From the NCBI GenBank assembly GCA_905221605.1, contig CAJNDS010002326.1, forward strand, positions 1 through 64,000: a stretch of DNA of 64,000 nt, in the 5' to 3' direction. Below are positions 8,819 to 17,689 of the stretch, piece by piece (positions within the stretch are counted from its first letter, which is position 1; each line of letters starts with the position of its first letter). Below the pieces are notes generated by a model. The model saw only the letters and a list, made by a program, of their open reading frames with translations, did not search any database and had not been told where the DNA came from. Source of the DNA: Symbiodinium natans. Taxonomy: Eukaryota; Sar; Dinophyceae; Suessiales; Symbiodiniaceae. Made by a program: the position numbers and the translations under genes.

Positions 8819-11131
8819 TTAATCACTATCACTCTTATTTTTCTTTAACTTATTTACTTCCTTTTTCAGTTTATCTACTTCATTTATTGTTGTCTGTAAA
8901 GCACTCCATAAAATTGGCACACACGTTGTATAATCAAACTTTAAATATCCATCTTTTCCTTCTTTAACTACATTCTGCCATTCATCCGGCATTTTCTTTG
9001 TTTCCATAAAATCATTAGCGATAAATCCTACACACGATTTACCTTGTTGTCTGTCATCAATAAAATGATATGTTTTCGGTTTAATATATTTTATTAGGTC
9101 TACTGCTTTTTTGCTATCTACTTCTTTTATATCTTTCTTTAATCTTTTATCTGATGAAGGAATTAATGACCCTGTATATGAAAGGTCACCATAAACATCC
9201 ACACCTGTTGTTGTTGCGTCTAATGTTGATAAGTTGTTAAAACTTAATCTTATCCATCCGTTGTCGTCTGGATTATTTATTAATACTCGTTGCTGTCCTG
9301 TTATATCATCGTGTGTTATTTCTAAATTTCCCAATAAATTCACTTTCCCTTCTGTTAATTGAATTTCCGGTGTGCTACTTTCCAATCCTATTGTCAAATT
9401 CATTTCTCCCGCAGTGTCTCCATTTCTGATATATAACTTATACTGAGTGTCTAAAACTTCCTTTAATTCACTGCTGTTCTGAAACATAAACCTACCCCAA
9501 CTAATAACATCGCTTTCACCTACAATATTACCAATACTATTAAAAGTAAGATTATTTACGACTGCTCTGTTTAATGTAATTCCGTTAGTGTCGTTTAGTT
9601 GTAGTGCTATTGTTCCTGTTGTAGGATCAATTGTTCTTGGTTGTAATGAAAAATTAATTTCTTCTGTTGATATTATATTTAATGAATTATTAGCGTCTGC
9701 TCTTTGAAATATCCTGCCTGAACTATTGACATAAATATCACCATTACATGTTGATGTGTTTTGAAATGATGAGGTGCCACCAAAATTAGCATTCCCACCA
9801 CTTACATTTAGTTTATTTGCGCCTTGAATTGCTCCGATGCCTAAACTTAAACAATAGACACCATTACCATTTGCAGTATTTAATAAAAGTAATGAAGAAC
9901 TGTCATTGCTTGTATTATAAGCATTAATATTAAATGAGTTAAACTTTAAATACCCTTGTGCGTTTTTTACAGTTAAAACATTACTAGCGTCTGTTGTATT
10001 TTTATAAAATGTTAATCCATTGGCATTATTAATATTAGCGTTTTCTCCATCAAAATTGAAATCAGTTGTTAAATCAATATCACCATCTACCTTTAAGTTC
10101 TGTCTAATAATAGCACTATCAACAACATCTAATGTATAACCTCCTGTTAATGTTTCTATTCCTGTATCAATTAATAAAGAATGAGATTTAACATACTGAT
10201 TAGCATTATTATTTAGTTGTAAAATCCTACCTGTATCACCAACTGAATTATAACAATCAATATTATCATTATTAAAAGTAATATAATTACCAGTATTTCT
10301 AACTGTAAATGATAGATTAGCATCTGCTGTGTTTTCTACTACTAACCCACCGCTTGGCACTGCTATTTTACCACTCATTTTATAACCTGCATTATTATTT
10401 GATAAATCTAATTGTTTAATAGCGTCATCTGATGTATTATTACAAAATATTTTATCTCCTTGTAAAGTTATATAACTCGTTGCGTTTTTAAACTCTGCTA
10501 ATACTTTATCACCTCCTCCTGTTTGATTACTAAATAATAATCCTGCTACTGGCGATATATTAATAGTTGAGTTGTTTAATGTTAAACCGCTATGAATAAC
10601 AGTAGGGGCACTACAGTCAATAATAGGATTGGCACTAAATCTATTTGTAAAATCTGATTTGGGAACTCTTAAGTCTAGTAGATTATCAACCTCAGTAGTT
10701 GTGTATCCCGATCCAGCCCCTGCTATTAATGTATCTACCTCGCCCTTATCATAATAATTGGTTGCCAGTTGCGTGTTGGTTTGGAAGTTAGTAGATAAAT
10801 TTGTGTCAATCTGTGTTGATGTATAATAATTAGAAAATGTAGTATCTATTTCTACTTTACTGTAGTAACTACTGGATATTTGCAAATTAGTTTGATATGT
10901 AGTCGCCAAAATATGAGAGATAGAACTGATGTCATGAAAGTTTTGTAGTTGCTTTGTATTCAAGACTGAAATAGCGTCAGCGTTGGCTGTTATATTTGAA
11001 GAGTTTGCAGTGTTGATGTCTCCTAATTCGGTTTTTGTAGCATATGTATCTGATATTTCACTTACACCCGTTGAAGATGACAAATAAAATCTATCTGCAT
11101 AAACTGCCGTTAAATTATTTAGTGAAGCCAT
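8819..11131 (-). CDS. Trimeric fibre with S74 intramolecular chaperone
   Basis: The 770-residue product is probably a virion surface fibre for host attachment. Residues about 80-140 contain repeats of the form YYxKxEIDTTF / NYYTSTQIDT / NYYDKGEVDTL, typical of trimeric phage-type tail fibres. The middle (about 150-650) is rich in Asn, Ser and Thr with many short beta-like repeats. The C-terminus is a Peptidase_S74 chaperone: PSSDKRLKKDI with the predicted self-cleavage Ser660-Asp661, then VGFIANDF. In characterised S74 proteins this domain trimerises the fibre and then cuts itself off. A coiled coil (KLKKEVNKLKKN) ends the protein. It is the longest virion gene in the element. Confidence 0.85.
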   Translation of the reverse strand: MASLNNLTAVYADRFYLSSSTGVSEISDTYATKTELGDINTANSSNITANADAISVLNTKQLQNFHDISSISHILATTYQTNLQISSSYYSKVEIDTTFSNYYTSTQIDTNLSTNFQTNTQLATNYYDKGEVDTLIAGAGSGYTTTEVDNLLDLRVPKSDFTNRFSANPIIDCSAPTVIHSGLTLNNSTINISPVAGLLFSNQTGGGDKVLAEFKNATSYITLQGDKIFCNNTSDDAIKQLDLSNNNAGYKMSGKIAVPSGGLVVENTADANLSFTVRNTGNYITFNNDNIDCYNSVGDTGRILQLNNNANQYVKSHSLLIDTGIETLTGGYTLDVVDSAIIRQNLKVDGDIDLTTDFNFDGENANINNANGLTFYKNTTDASNVLTVKNAQGYLKFNSFNINAYNTSNDSSSLLLLNTANGNGVYCLSLGIGAIQGANKLNVSGGNANFGGTSSFQNTSTCNGDIYVNSSGRIFQRADANNSLNIISTEEINFSLQPRTIDPTTGTIALQLNDTNGITLNRAVVNNLTFNSIGNIVGESDVISWGRFMFQNSSELKEVLDTQYKLYIRNGDTAGEMNLTIGLESSTPEIQLTEGKVNLLGNLEITHDDITGQQRVLINNPDDNGWIRLSFNNLSTLDATTTGVDVYGDLSYTGSLIPSSDKRLKKDIKEVDSKKAVDLIKYIKPKTYHFIDDRQQGKSCVGFIANDFMETKKMPDEWQNVVKEGKDGYLKFDYTTCVPILWSALQTTINEVDKLKKEVNKLKKNKSDSD

Positions 11132-11171
11132 TATAAATATTAATATGTGAGAAATTAATATTTATAATTAA

Positions 11172-12014
11172 TTAATTCATTTGTTGTTCTTTTGCTTGTT
11201 GACGCTTTTCTCTTCGCTTTCTGTTGATTTCTTCCTTATGATCTTGGTAGAATTCACGTCGTTTTTGGTTTTGCTCTTCTTTATGTTGTTTGTGATATTC
11301 TTTGTGTTTCTGTAGTACGGTATCTCTGTTCTTTTCATGATAATCTTTTTTGTATCGAGCTATTCTTTCTTTATTATCTTGCCTATATTGCTTGTCGTAT
11401 TCTACTCTTTCTTCTTTGTGTTGATCTCTGTATTCCTTATTCTTTGCTCTTCTATCTTCAATATTATCATAATAGTTCTTGTTGCTCTTTGCTTTTATGT
11501 ATTCTTTATTCCTTTCATAATAATCTTTCTTGTATTCCTGTATTTGCTCCTTGTGTTCTTCTCTGTATTCTTTACAATCTTGTAGTATCTTTTCCTTTTT
11601 GTTTTCATAGTAATCCTTCTTCTTCTGTAAATAATGCTCTTTCTTGTTTTCATAGCATTGTTTCTTTAATTCTACTGCTTCTTCAGTTGTTATAAACGGT
11701 CTGGTAATATTTAATGTTGCTCCTAGTTGTTCTATGTATTCTCTTTCTCTTTTTCTTGCTTCTAGTGAGTTTCCGCATTTCTCAGTATTTATTAATACCA
11801 TATCAAAGTTATCCCACCCTCCGTTATCTCGTATAAACTGATATAATGGTATATTATAATTACGATGGTTAGTGTTAATACAATGGTCTTTGTGTTTGTA
11901 TTTTCTCTTTATGAAGTTAGTAGTGTGTCCCACATAAGTATCTAAAATGGTTGTGTCTTTGCTTATGATTTTATAAAAGTGTGTTTGATCATAATTAACT
12001 GGATTTTTAGGCAT
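11172..12014 (-). CDS. GIY-YIG endonuclease with long charged tail
   Basis: The 280-residue product has an N-terminal GIY-YIG nuclease domain (residues about 10-105): FYKII for GIY, TYVGHT for YIG, a basic RKYKHK segment, and the catalytic Glu region ARKREREYIEQLGA. From about residue 115 the protein is a repetitive Lys/Glu/Tyr-rich coiled coil (repeated KKDYYENKKE / KEYREEHKE units). It lies between the fibre and major capsid genes. It may be a homing-type nuclease or act in genome processing. A second gene of the same architecture is at 23101-23751. Confidence 0.8.
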   Translation of the reverse strand: MPKNPVNYDQTHFYKIISKDTTILDTYVGHTTNFIKRKYKHKDHCINTNHRNYNIPLYQFIRDNGGWDNFDMVLINTEKCGNSLEARKREREYIEQLGATLNITRPFITTEEAVELKKQCYENKKEHYLQKKKDYYENKKEKILQDCKEYREEHKEQIQEYKKDYYERNKEYIKAKSNKNYYDNIEDRRAKNKEYRDQHKEERVEYDKQYRQDNKERIARYKKDYHEKNRDTVLQKHKEYHKQHKEEQNQKRREFYQDHKEEINRKRREKRQQAKEQQMN

Positions 12015-12087
12015 AATCTTATAATATCTTATAAAGTATTATTTCTTTATAACATTTTACATAATAGAATTAAATTTGGTAGACAAT

Positions 12088-13554
12088 TTAGTCTAATACC
12101 GTGCTTGCTGACTCACTTAACTCGAATATCTGTTCACTAACAGCAGTCACAAAAACTCTCTCAATTCCTAGTGCGAAATTTGCGTTGGCTCCTTTGATTT
12201 TAAAAGTGATTAAGGAGCCCATTTTCGTGTTGGAACCTGTGAAATTCATATCGGGTTGCTTATCGAAATTTATTCCTCCAATAAACTTATCGTTAGCGTA
12301 TCTATAAATATCAACTGAAAAGCCGTCGTAATAAGGCGACATAACGTTAACAGCCCTACGAAGGAAATACATAAACTCGCTAATGCTTGATATTTCCTGT
12401 TCTGGGAATTTCTTATTAGCTATTTGTATCTGTGCTGAAATTTGTTTATCGCTGTCGATCACACCTTCAAGGTTATCAATGGTTACCGCCATAGGGTGGA
12501 AAAAGTAGTTCCATCTCTTTCTGTCATAATTACCTGCTGTGTTGTCATTATTGATATTGCTGTTGCTAAAGGTGAAGAACATCTGAGATAAACGAGTTGA
12601 AGATTTAACGATGTTCATGTTGATCTCTGTGTTTCCTGCCGTGAAGGTTTGTGAAAATGAATAATAAGCAGGATAAACCATTCTAAGCCTACCCCCTTTC
12701 AATAAATGTGAAACTATATTATTGTTGACGGTGTTGTCCACCTGTATCAATTCACATCGTAAAATGGCATTCTGAATAGCCCAAGATGTGGTAGTATTGC
12801 GTGTTGTAAAATATAAGCCGTTTTCATCGTCTTCTGCTTGTGTTCCCGCTACTGGTGTTGCTGGTCTGATAACTGGTTCACCAGCGTCTGAAACTATCTC
12901 AAAAATAAACTCTAAAGGACAATACCGAATTGGAGGATAATATCCAGATTGAACAAATCCACAAACGGGCTTGTGTCCCATTCTTACGAACTTACCCTGT
13001 TCAATTCCTGTAGTATTAAGTCGTGTTAGTTTCGGTAGAACAGCGCCTCTTTGGTTTGATCCTGCTGTTGCTGTTGCATCGTGACTTTCTATAGTATAAG
13101 CGAACAGCCGGTTAATTCTACTGTCGTATCGTGTTAAGCAACCTTCTTGAATGTCATCTAAATTTCTAACCTCTTCGCTTTTGAATGATTTCATTTCTTC
13201 GCAGACTTGGTTGTAATTATCAATGTCGTTTAGTTGTTGTCCTGATCCATTGCATCTGTATCTGGTAAAGAAGGCATGGCTCTCACCTAAAGGGCGCAAA
13301 TACTGACCTGCAGTAGTGGATGTATTGACAACATCAAAGAACAAACAAACACTGGACAAATCAATATAATTATTATCTTCACCTGTGATGACAAACTTTA
13401 AATATTTGTTTCCGTTAGACGAACTAAAGATGTTTCCAGAGACACTAGGAAAGTGAACTTGCTTCCTGTCAGTTACATATGCCGCGCTCTCTGGGAGACC
13501 AAATTGAAGGGAGTTAATCATATTGTCATTGCTTTCAGCTAAAACTAGATCCAT
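12088..13554 (-). CDS. Major capsid protein (double jelly-roll)
   Basis: The 488-residue product has the length, position and composition of PLV major capsid proteins, which form the pseudo-hexameric capsomers. The N-terminal third (FPSVSGNIFSSSNGNKYLKF, IDLSSVCLFFDVV) and later segments (RLRMVYPAYYSFSQTF, WNYFFHPMAVTIDNLEG) look like alternating beta strands. It is rich in Asn, Phe and aromatic residues, with no long helices, signal peptide or membrane segment. It neighbours the lipase and penton-like genes. The call rests on context and pattern, since jelly-roll capsid proteins diverge strongly. A structure prediction would settle it. Confidence 0.8.
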   Translation of the reverse strand: MDLVLAESNDNMINSLQFGLPESAAYVTDRKQVHFPSVSGNIFSSSNGNKYLKFVITGEDNNYIDLSSVCLFFDVVNTSTTAGQYLRPLGESHAFFTRYRCNGSGQQLNDIDNYNQVCEEMKSFKSEEVRNLDDIQEGCLTRYDSRINRLFAYTIESHDATATAGSNQRGAVLPKLTRLNTTGIEQGKFVRMGHKPVCGFVQSGYYPPIRYCPLEFIFEIVSDAGEPVIRPATPVAGTQAEDDENGLYFTTRNTTTSWAIQNAILRCELIQVDNTVNNNIVSHLLKGGRLRMVYPAYYSFSQTFTAGNTEINMNIVKSSTRLSQMFFTFSNSNINNDNTAGNYDRKRWNYFFHPMAVTIDNLEGVIDSDKQISAQIQIANKKFPEQEISSISEFMYFLRRAVNVMSPYYDGFSVDIYRYANDKFIGGINFDKQPDMNFTGSNTKMGSLITFKIKGANANFALGIERVFVTAVSEQIFELSESASTVLD

Positions 13555-13562
13555 TATATTAT

Positions 13563-13793
13563 TTATTTAGATTTTTTATTATTATATCTTTTATGGCTTT
13601 TAAAATGTTCATTATTCTGTTTCTCTAGTTGTGGTTGTGACACTACATTGTCCCCTTCTTCTATTATATGCCGGATACTCTCGTAAGCCGAAATGTTTAG
13701 TTTCTTGTTTAAATTGTTCTTAAACCGTAGGCTTTCTGATGGTTTACCGACCCTATTTGGTTCTTTTATATGTTTAGGTTTATTGAACATCAT
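13563..13793 (-). CDS. Small basic protein next to capsid gene
   Basis: The 76-residue product starts MMFNKPKHIKEPNRVGKPSE. I chose this start, not the upstream Met that gives 93 residues, because it avoids overlap with the lipase frame ending at 13810 and has an A/T-rich TATTATAATATG leader. The protein is Lys/Asn-rich with a basic C-terminus (HKRYNNKKSK). It ends 8 nt before the capsid gene begins. It could be a minor virion or DNA-binding protein; no family is recognised. Confidence 0.5.
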   Translation of the reverse strand: MMFNKPKHIKEPNRVGKPSESLRFKNNLNKKLNISAYESIRHIIEEGDNVVSQPQLEKQNNEHFKSHKRYNNKKSK

Positions 13794-13809
13794 ATTATAA
13801 TAATAGAGA

Positions 13810-14361
13810 TTAAATCCAACCAATCTCAGGTATACTTTCATCAATATTCATTAAACCATCTACATCATGATTTCTTATCGGATTTAAACTATCTGTGTTA
13901 TAGCTAATAGCCGCGTTGTCTAGTGAACTTACGAAATCTCCCGCTTTTCTAAATCTCTTGTGTTGTTCAGTGGGTCTGTCAAACCCAAAGATTGGACTGA
14001 TTAATGAAACTACAGGAGCGTCGTAGGTGCGAGTTTTAAAACTCTTGTCTTTAAATTCATTATTTAGTTCTAAAACAACACTACCACCCATAGAGTGCCC
14101 TAGTAATGTATCCACCTGCGGGTTTTCTAACAATACCCTTCTTGCTTCCTTATACCGATCCATGTTTCTAATTTGCCCCGTTTTAAGCATTGTAAAATTT
14201 TGTTTCCAATCATTTGCAGAAACTGTGCCACCAACATACATTTTATTACCTCTCACATAAACCTTATTATCACGATCGTATGCCATCTTAATACCTTGTG
14301 TATTGGATATTCTCCCGTTGGACTTCAGCATGTTGTCTAATTGAGACTGAACTCTTGTCAT
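13810..14361 (-). CDS. Lipase of alpha/beta-hydrolase (class 3-like) type
   Basis: The 183-residue product has a nucleophile elbow GHSMGG with Ser90, the TYDAP segment (112-116) matching the lipase-3 T-[FY]-G-x-P position, GDFVSSL (Asp142), and His165 in NHDVDG. Together these give a plausible Ser-Asp-His triad. The family cleaves ester bonds of lipids. Lipases are known in some PLVs and virophages and might help the particle cross or remodel membranes (inference). The protein is short because N-terminal parts of cellular lipases are missing. It is divergent from the penton-like gene at 14402. Confidence 0.75.
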   Translation of the reverse strand: MTRVQSQLDNMLKSNGRISNTQGIKMAYDRDNKVYVRGNKMYVGGTVSANDWKQNFTMLKTGQIRNMDRYKEARRVLLENPQVDTLLGHSMGGSVVLELNNEFKDKSFKTRTYDAPVVSLISPIFGFDRPTEQHKRFRKAGDFVSSLDNAAISYNTDSLNPIRNHDVDGLMNIDESIPEIGWI

Positions 14362-14401
14362 TATATTAATAAATCATATAAATATTTTATCTGTTATTAA
14401 T

Positions 14402-15268
14402 ATGAGTTTCAGACCTTTAACATACAAAAAAGTTTATGTTAACTCACAATACAGAGTTTCTGACAGTAAATCAACTTCTGATTTTAAAATAGAGTTGCAG
14501 GACACCTTTGAAATACCCGACAGCACCATTATGCAAGTGCACGAGGTAGCTATTCCCAATGTATGGTATTCAATCAACACAAATAATCAAAACCTATATT
14601 TTAGACATCAGATATTGCCACCTGCCACACCTCAAGGAATAACATATAGAAGAATTGAGATACCAATAGGAAATTACACTGCTCCTGATCTAGCCTCAGC
14701 CATTGAAACACAATTAAACACCTTCTTTGATAGTGGCGGAAGGACTAACTCTTATTCTGCTATATATGATGCTTTAACGAATAAGATTACAATATCTTCT
14801 AACTACAGTGAGGTCGTGTTTATACCCTTGACTGATACAGATGTGCCTACTTTTGTTGGTTCATTCTCTAATTCCGTGGATCTTAATAACCTTAACTCTA
14901 TCAATAATGTTTTGGGTTTTACAACACCAGTTGGTGACGCATTCACTTCATCCTCCCCTTGGACAACAGGGTTCATAAATCTGATAAACTATCCTGACGT
15001 CTATATTTCTTGTCCTGAATTGTCTAATAATAATTTTCACAGTCCTTCTGCTTTTTCAAACGCAATAATCAAAAAAGTCCCAGTGAATGCACCATTTGCA
15101 GGTATTATTAGCGACAGTTATGGAATAACAGATTATGATTATATAAATGTCTCTAAGAGAAACATTAAAAGGTTAACATTTAGAATAACTGATGGAGCAG
15201 GGAATGTTATAGATCTAAATGGTATAAATGTCACTTTCTCCCTATTGTTTCACAATCAGGACATGTAG
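14402..15268 (+). CDS. Penton-like minor capsid protein
   Basis: The 288-residue product begins with the pattern common to PLV/virophage pentons: YKKVYVNSQYRVSDSKSTSD, then FKIELQDTFEIPDSTIMQV, then EVAIPNVWYSINTNNQNLYF. Beta-rich sequence without long helices follows, and the C-terminus RLTFRITDGAGNVIDLNGI with VTFSLLFHNQ is also typical. It would form the five-fold vertices of the capsid. The start at 14402 follows GTTATTAAT directly. It leads a run of four plus-strand genes, probably all virion components. Confidence 0.8.
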   Translation: MSFRPLTYKKVYVNSQYRVSDSKSTSDFKIELQDTFEIPDSTIMQVHEVAIPNVWYSINTNNQNLYFRHQILPPATPQGITYRRIEIPIGNYTAPDLASAIETQLNTFFDSGGRTNSYSAIYDALTNKITISSNYSEVVFIPLTDTDVPTFVGSFSNSVDLNNLNSINNVLGFTTPVGDAFTSSSPWTTGFINLINYPDVYISCPELSNNNFHSPSAFSNAIIKKVPVNAPFAGIISDSYGITDYDYINVSKRNIKRLTFRITDGAGNVIDLNGINVTFSLLFHNQDM

Positions 15269-15328
15269 AGACTTCTTCATTATGTTGAATACATGGAAAA
15301 TAAATAGAAAATATATAGAACATTATAT

Positions 15329-15904
15329 ATGACTGAAGACAACACTGAAATGTTACCCGTTGATGAAACACCTAAACCAGAAGAACCTCTAGAAACCTTG
15401 GAAGAAATGAAACCTGAAACGACAGAGGATCACAAAAATGAAACTCCCAAACCTTCAAGAGTAAAAATCAGAGAGGTTGCAAAGCAAAAGACAGAGTGTC
15501 AGGACTGCCACAAAACTATTACAATGAAGACGGCTAGGTATACCCATAAAGACAAATGTGAAGGTAAACCAAGTAATATAATTGAAAAGCCAGTGAGAAA
15601 AAACAATGTGAAACCAAAGGTGCAAGTAAAACCAGTAAGTGTAGAGAGCCACGAAGAGCCTGTAATACACAAAGCCCCGCCTCCAGTTTCTAAAGCTATT
15701 CCGTCAGGGCAAAGCCCTGAAAGAGAACGAAGTTCACCTACTCCGCCGCCTCCAAACATGCAACCTTACGACAATTTGACACAGGCTCAACTATATCAGT
15801 TACATATGAGAACCATGAACCAAGAAATAATGAGAAGAAGACAGGAGAAGGCGAATAGTATGTGTCAAGCAATGTTTAAATCCCGTCCTAAAAAATCTAG
15901 GTAA
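15329..15904 (+). CDS. Pro/Lys-rich protein with one C2HC zinc motif
   Basis: The 191-residue product has an acidic, Pro/Glu-rich N-terminus (residues 1-45). A single predicted zinc knuckle C57-x2-C60-x12-H73-x3-C77 (TECQDCHKTI...YTHKDKC) follows, then a basic Pro-rich segment and a Met/Gln/Arg-rich helical C-terminus. Proteins with this single Cys2-His-Cys knuckle followed by low complexity sit beside minor capsid genes in several PLVs. A virion or DNA-binding role is inferred from position only. Confidence 0.6.
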   Translation: MTEDNTEMLPVDETPKPEEPLETLEEMKPETTEDHKNETPKPSRVKIREVAKQKTECQDCHKTITMKTARYTHKDKCEGKPSNIIEKPVRKNNVKPKVQVKPVSVESHEEPVIHKAPPPVSKAIPSGQSPERERSSPTPPPPNMQPYDNLTQAQLYQLHMRTMNQEIMRRRQEKANSMCQAMFKSRPKKSR

Positions 15905-15917
15905 ATAATATATAGCA

Positions 15918-16259
15918 ATGGTTTTATATAACAAATACAAATTTAGACAACTAAATAAACAAAAGAAGAGAAAATCATTAGACAACCCTGTGGTGAATGA
16001 AGCATCCGAATTAAACTTTCACAAGCCTAATATTGATTACTTGTTGAATTTAAAAAAGGAAATGGATGCCAGAGAGGCGCGGGTAGCAAATCTAGCAATG
16101 AAAAGAAGACTATTAGAAGGTCAAATGAAAGACAATTATACAATGGAAATTGACAGGTTAAAATCAGAGATGCATAACCCTAGGATACCAGAGACATCTA
16201 TAGAGCATTTAAGAAACAGAATACAAACCTTGGAAACATTGACTGAAAGAATTTTCTAA
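15918..16259 (+). CDS. Small coiled-coil protein
   Basis: The 113-residue product starts 13 nt after the stop of the upstream gene, so it is likely co-transcribed. It has a basic N-terminus (KYKFRQLNKQKKRKS) and, from about residue 40, a heptad-rich helix (LLNLKKEMDAREARVANLAM, IEHLRNRIQTLETLTERIF). It has no membrane segment and no recognised domain. It may be a scaffold or core protein of the virion. Confidence 0.55.
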   Translation: MVLYNKYKFRQLNKQKKRKSLDNPVVNEASELNFHKPNIDYLLNLKKEMDAREARVANLAMKRRLLEGQMKDNYTMEIDRLKSEMHNPRIPETSIEHLRNRIQTLETLTERIF

Positions 16260-16292
16260 ATCGTAAATTTCTATATAAGAATATAAAATATA

Positions 16293-17567
16293 ATGACACG
16301 AAATAAAACACAGATACAATTTCACAGAAGGTCACGATATGAAGACATCTTGGAACTTGTCAATGATAATGAAGAAGCGTTAAAACCCTTCCCAAACAGA
16401 GATGCAGTATTTTACAAGGCTAGTAATAAAGGATCGTATTTTGACGGTAAAGATCATTTAGACAGATTGAAAGCAGAACAGAAAAGAATTAATGAACGGG
16501 TGGTAAGAGATCACATGTTAAGAGAGTATGCCACGGACAACGATCTTACTCATAGGGCGTTGTGGGACGCAGGAGCAGGAGCAACAGACACTCCGGCACA
16601 ACCAGAAATGTATAATATCGGCACTCCCATAGAAGAATATGGCAATGACGAGTTTTTTGACACAGAAGAAGGAATTACACGGGCGCAACTAGAGGGAGTT
16701 ATACAGAGGGCAGAAGAAACACGACAAGCAAACCAACAGGACATCGTTCAGGCACACCAGCAACAGGTAGAACGCGAACAACAGCAAGGAGACGGAATAT
16801 TAAGAACATTAGGAAGAGGCTCAATGAGAGTAGGCAGAAATATTGCAGGTGGTTTAGTGTCAGGGCATGATCTAACTACATCCGTAATTGGAGGACTGGC
16901 AGAACCAGTTTTAAGTGGTATAGGCGATGCAGTTATGAGAAGGATTTTACCACAACCTCGCCCCTTACTTGATTTAGAAGCACCCCGAACACCACCTAAT
17001 AACCCGTGGGTGAGAAACCCCAATCCAATAAATATTGCGCAACTACCGCCCTCTATTGTGTTACAACCTCATCAACCTAATGTGGGAGCAACTCAACAAC
17101 CACTGCCTCCTGCAGTTCAGCAACCAGCATTACCAGCGCCAACACCCAACGTTCAACAAGGTGGATCATCATCATCATCATCATCGTCAGGAAACTTTCA
17201 ATTCCCACGAGGTTCCGCAAGACAACCTGAAGGTTCTGCAAGACAAGCAGATGAACAACCACCAAGAAGACCGCGAACCAGACTAACTAAAAAAACAAAC
17301 CTAAAGGAAAGCTCCCGAGAAGACACAGATACACCACGAGAAGAACTAAACATGAGACCTTTGATCATACCAAGTAAGATCGGAATACAAAAATTAAGAG
17401 AAACATTTGAGGAAGCCAACAACAAAAACACAATAAACACAACGACGTATAGAAAATACCGAAGTATTTATAATAAATGGGTTTCATCTGCAGGTGTTCC
17501 TGCAGGGAAAAAACAAGCTTTAAAAGAACTACAAGCATTATACAGGGATACCGTTTTTAATAGATAA
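16293..17567 (+). CDS. Large low-complexity probable virion core protein
   Basis: The 424-residue product has several regions. Residues 1-100 are basic and helical. Residues about 100-165 are acidic and Gln-rich. About 165-225 is a Gly-rich amphipathic stretch (ILRTLGRGSMRVGRNIAGGL, GGLAEPVLSGIGDAVMRRIL). About 225-340 is Pro/Gln/Ser-rich with a run of eight serines. The C-terminus is a basic helical domain of about 70 residues ending in TVFNR. The Gly-rich amphipathic part recalls membrane-active or core proteins of related capsid-forming viruses, but this is a composition argument only. Its 3' end lies inside a 4 x 20-bp repeat. Confidence 0.5.
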   Translation: MTRNKTQIQFHRRSRYEDILELVNDNEEALKPFPNRDAVFYKASNKGSYFDGKDHLDRLKAEQKRINERVVRDHMLREYATDNDLTHRALWDAGAGATDTPAQPEMYNIGTPIEEYGNDEFFDTEEGITRAQLEGVIQRAEETRQANQQDIVQAHQQQVEREQQQGDGILRTLGRGSMRVGRNIAGGLVSGHDLTTSVIGGLAEPVLSGIGDAVMRRILPQPRPLLDLEAPRTPPNNPWVRNPNPINIAQLPPSIVLQPHQPNVGATQQPLPPAVQQPALPAPTPNVQQGGSSSSSSSSGNFQFPRGSARQPEGSARQADEQPPRRPRTRLTKKTNLKESSREDTDTPREELNMRPLIIPSKIGIQKLRETFEEANNKNTINTTTYRKYRSIYNKWVSSAGVPAGKKQALKELQALYRDTVFNR

Positions 17568-17630
17568 AACCCGTTTTTAATAGATAAAACCCGTTTTTAA
17601 TAGATAAAACCTGTTTTTAATAGATAAAAC
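17551..17630. repeat. Four direct repeats of 20 bp between convergent genes
   Basis: CCGTTTTTAATAGATAAAAC is repeated four times head to tail; the fourth copy starts CT instead of CC. The first copy contains the stop codon of the upstream gene. The array sits between the convergent virion block and the polymerase gene. It could mark 3'-end formation, be iteron-like, or be replication slippage. Confidence 0.9.
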
Positions 17631-17689
17631 AGTTTTCAACCGTTAAACTCATGTCAAGCAATCCTAAATAAAAATCAAGTGAATGGTTT

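Noticed and set aside
11337-11695. Hydrophobic plus-strand frames opposite the first GIY-YIG gene
   Set aside because: They are antisense shadows of the Lys/Glu-rich coiled-coil tail.
15300-16292. TCTA-type late promoter like that of Mavirus and its helper virus
   Set aside because: TCTA occurs before some virion genes but is not placed consistently, and is expected by chance in such AT-rich DNA.
17035-17286. His/Ser-rich frame (run of histidines) overlapping the 424-residue gene
   Set aside because: It is the shifted reading of a CAT/TCA repeat that encodes polyserine in the longer frame.
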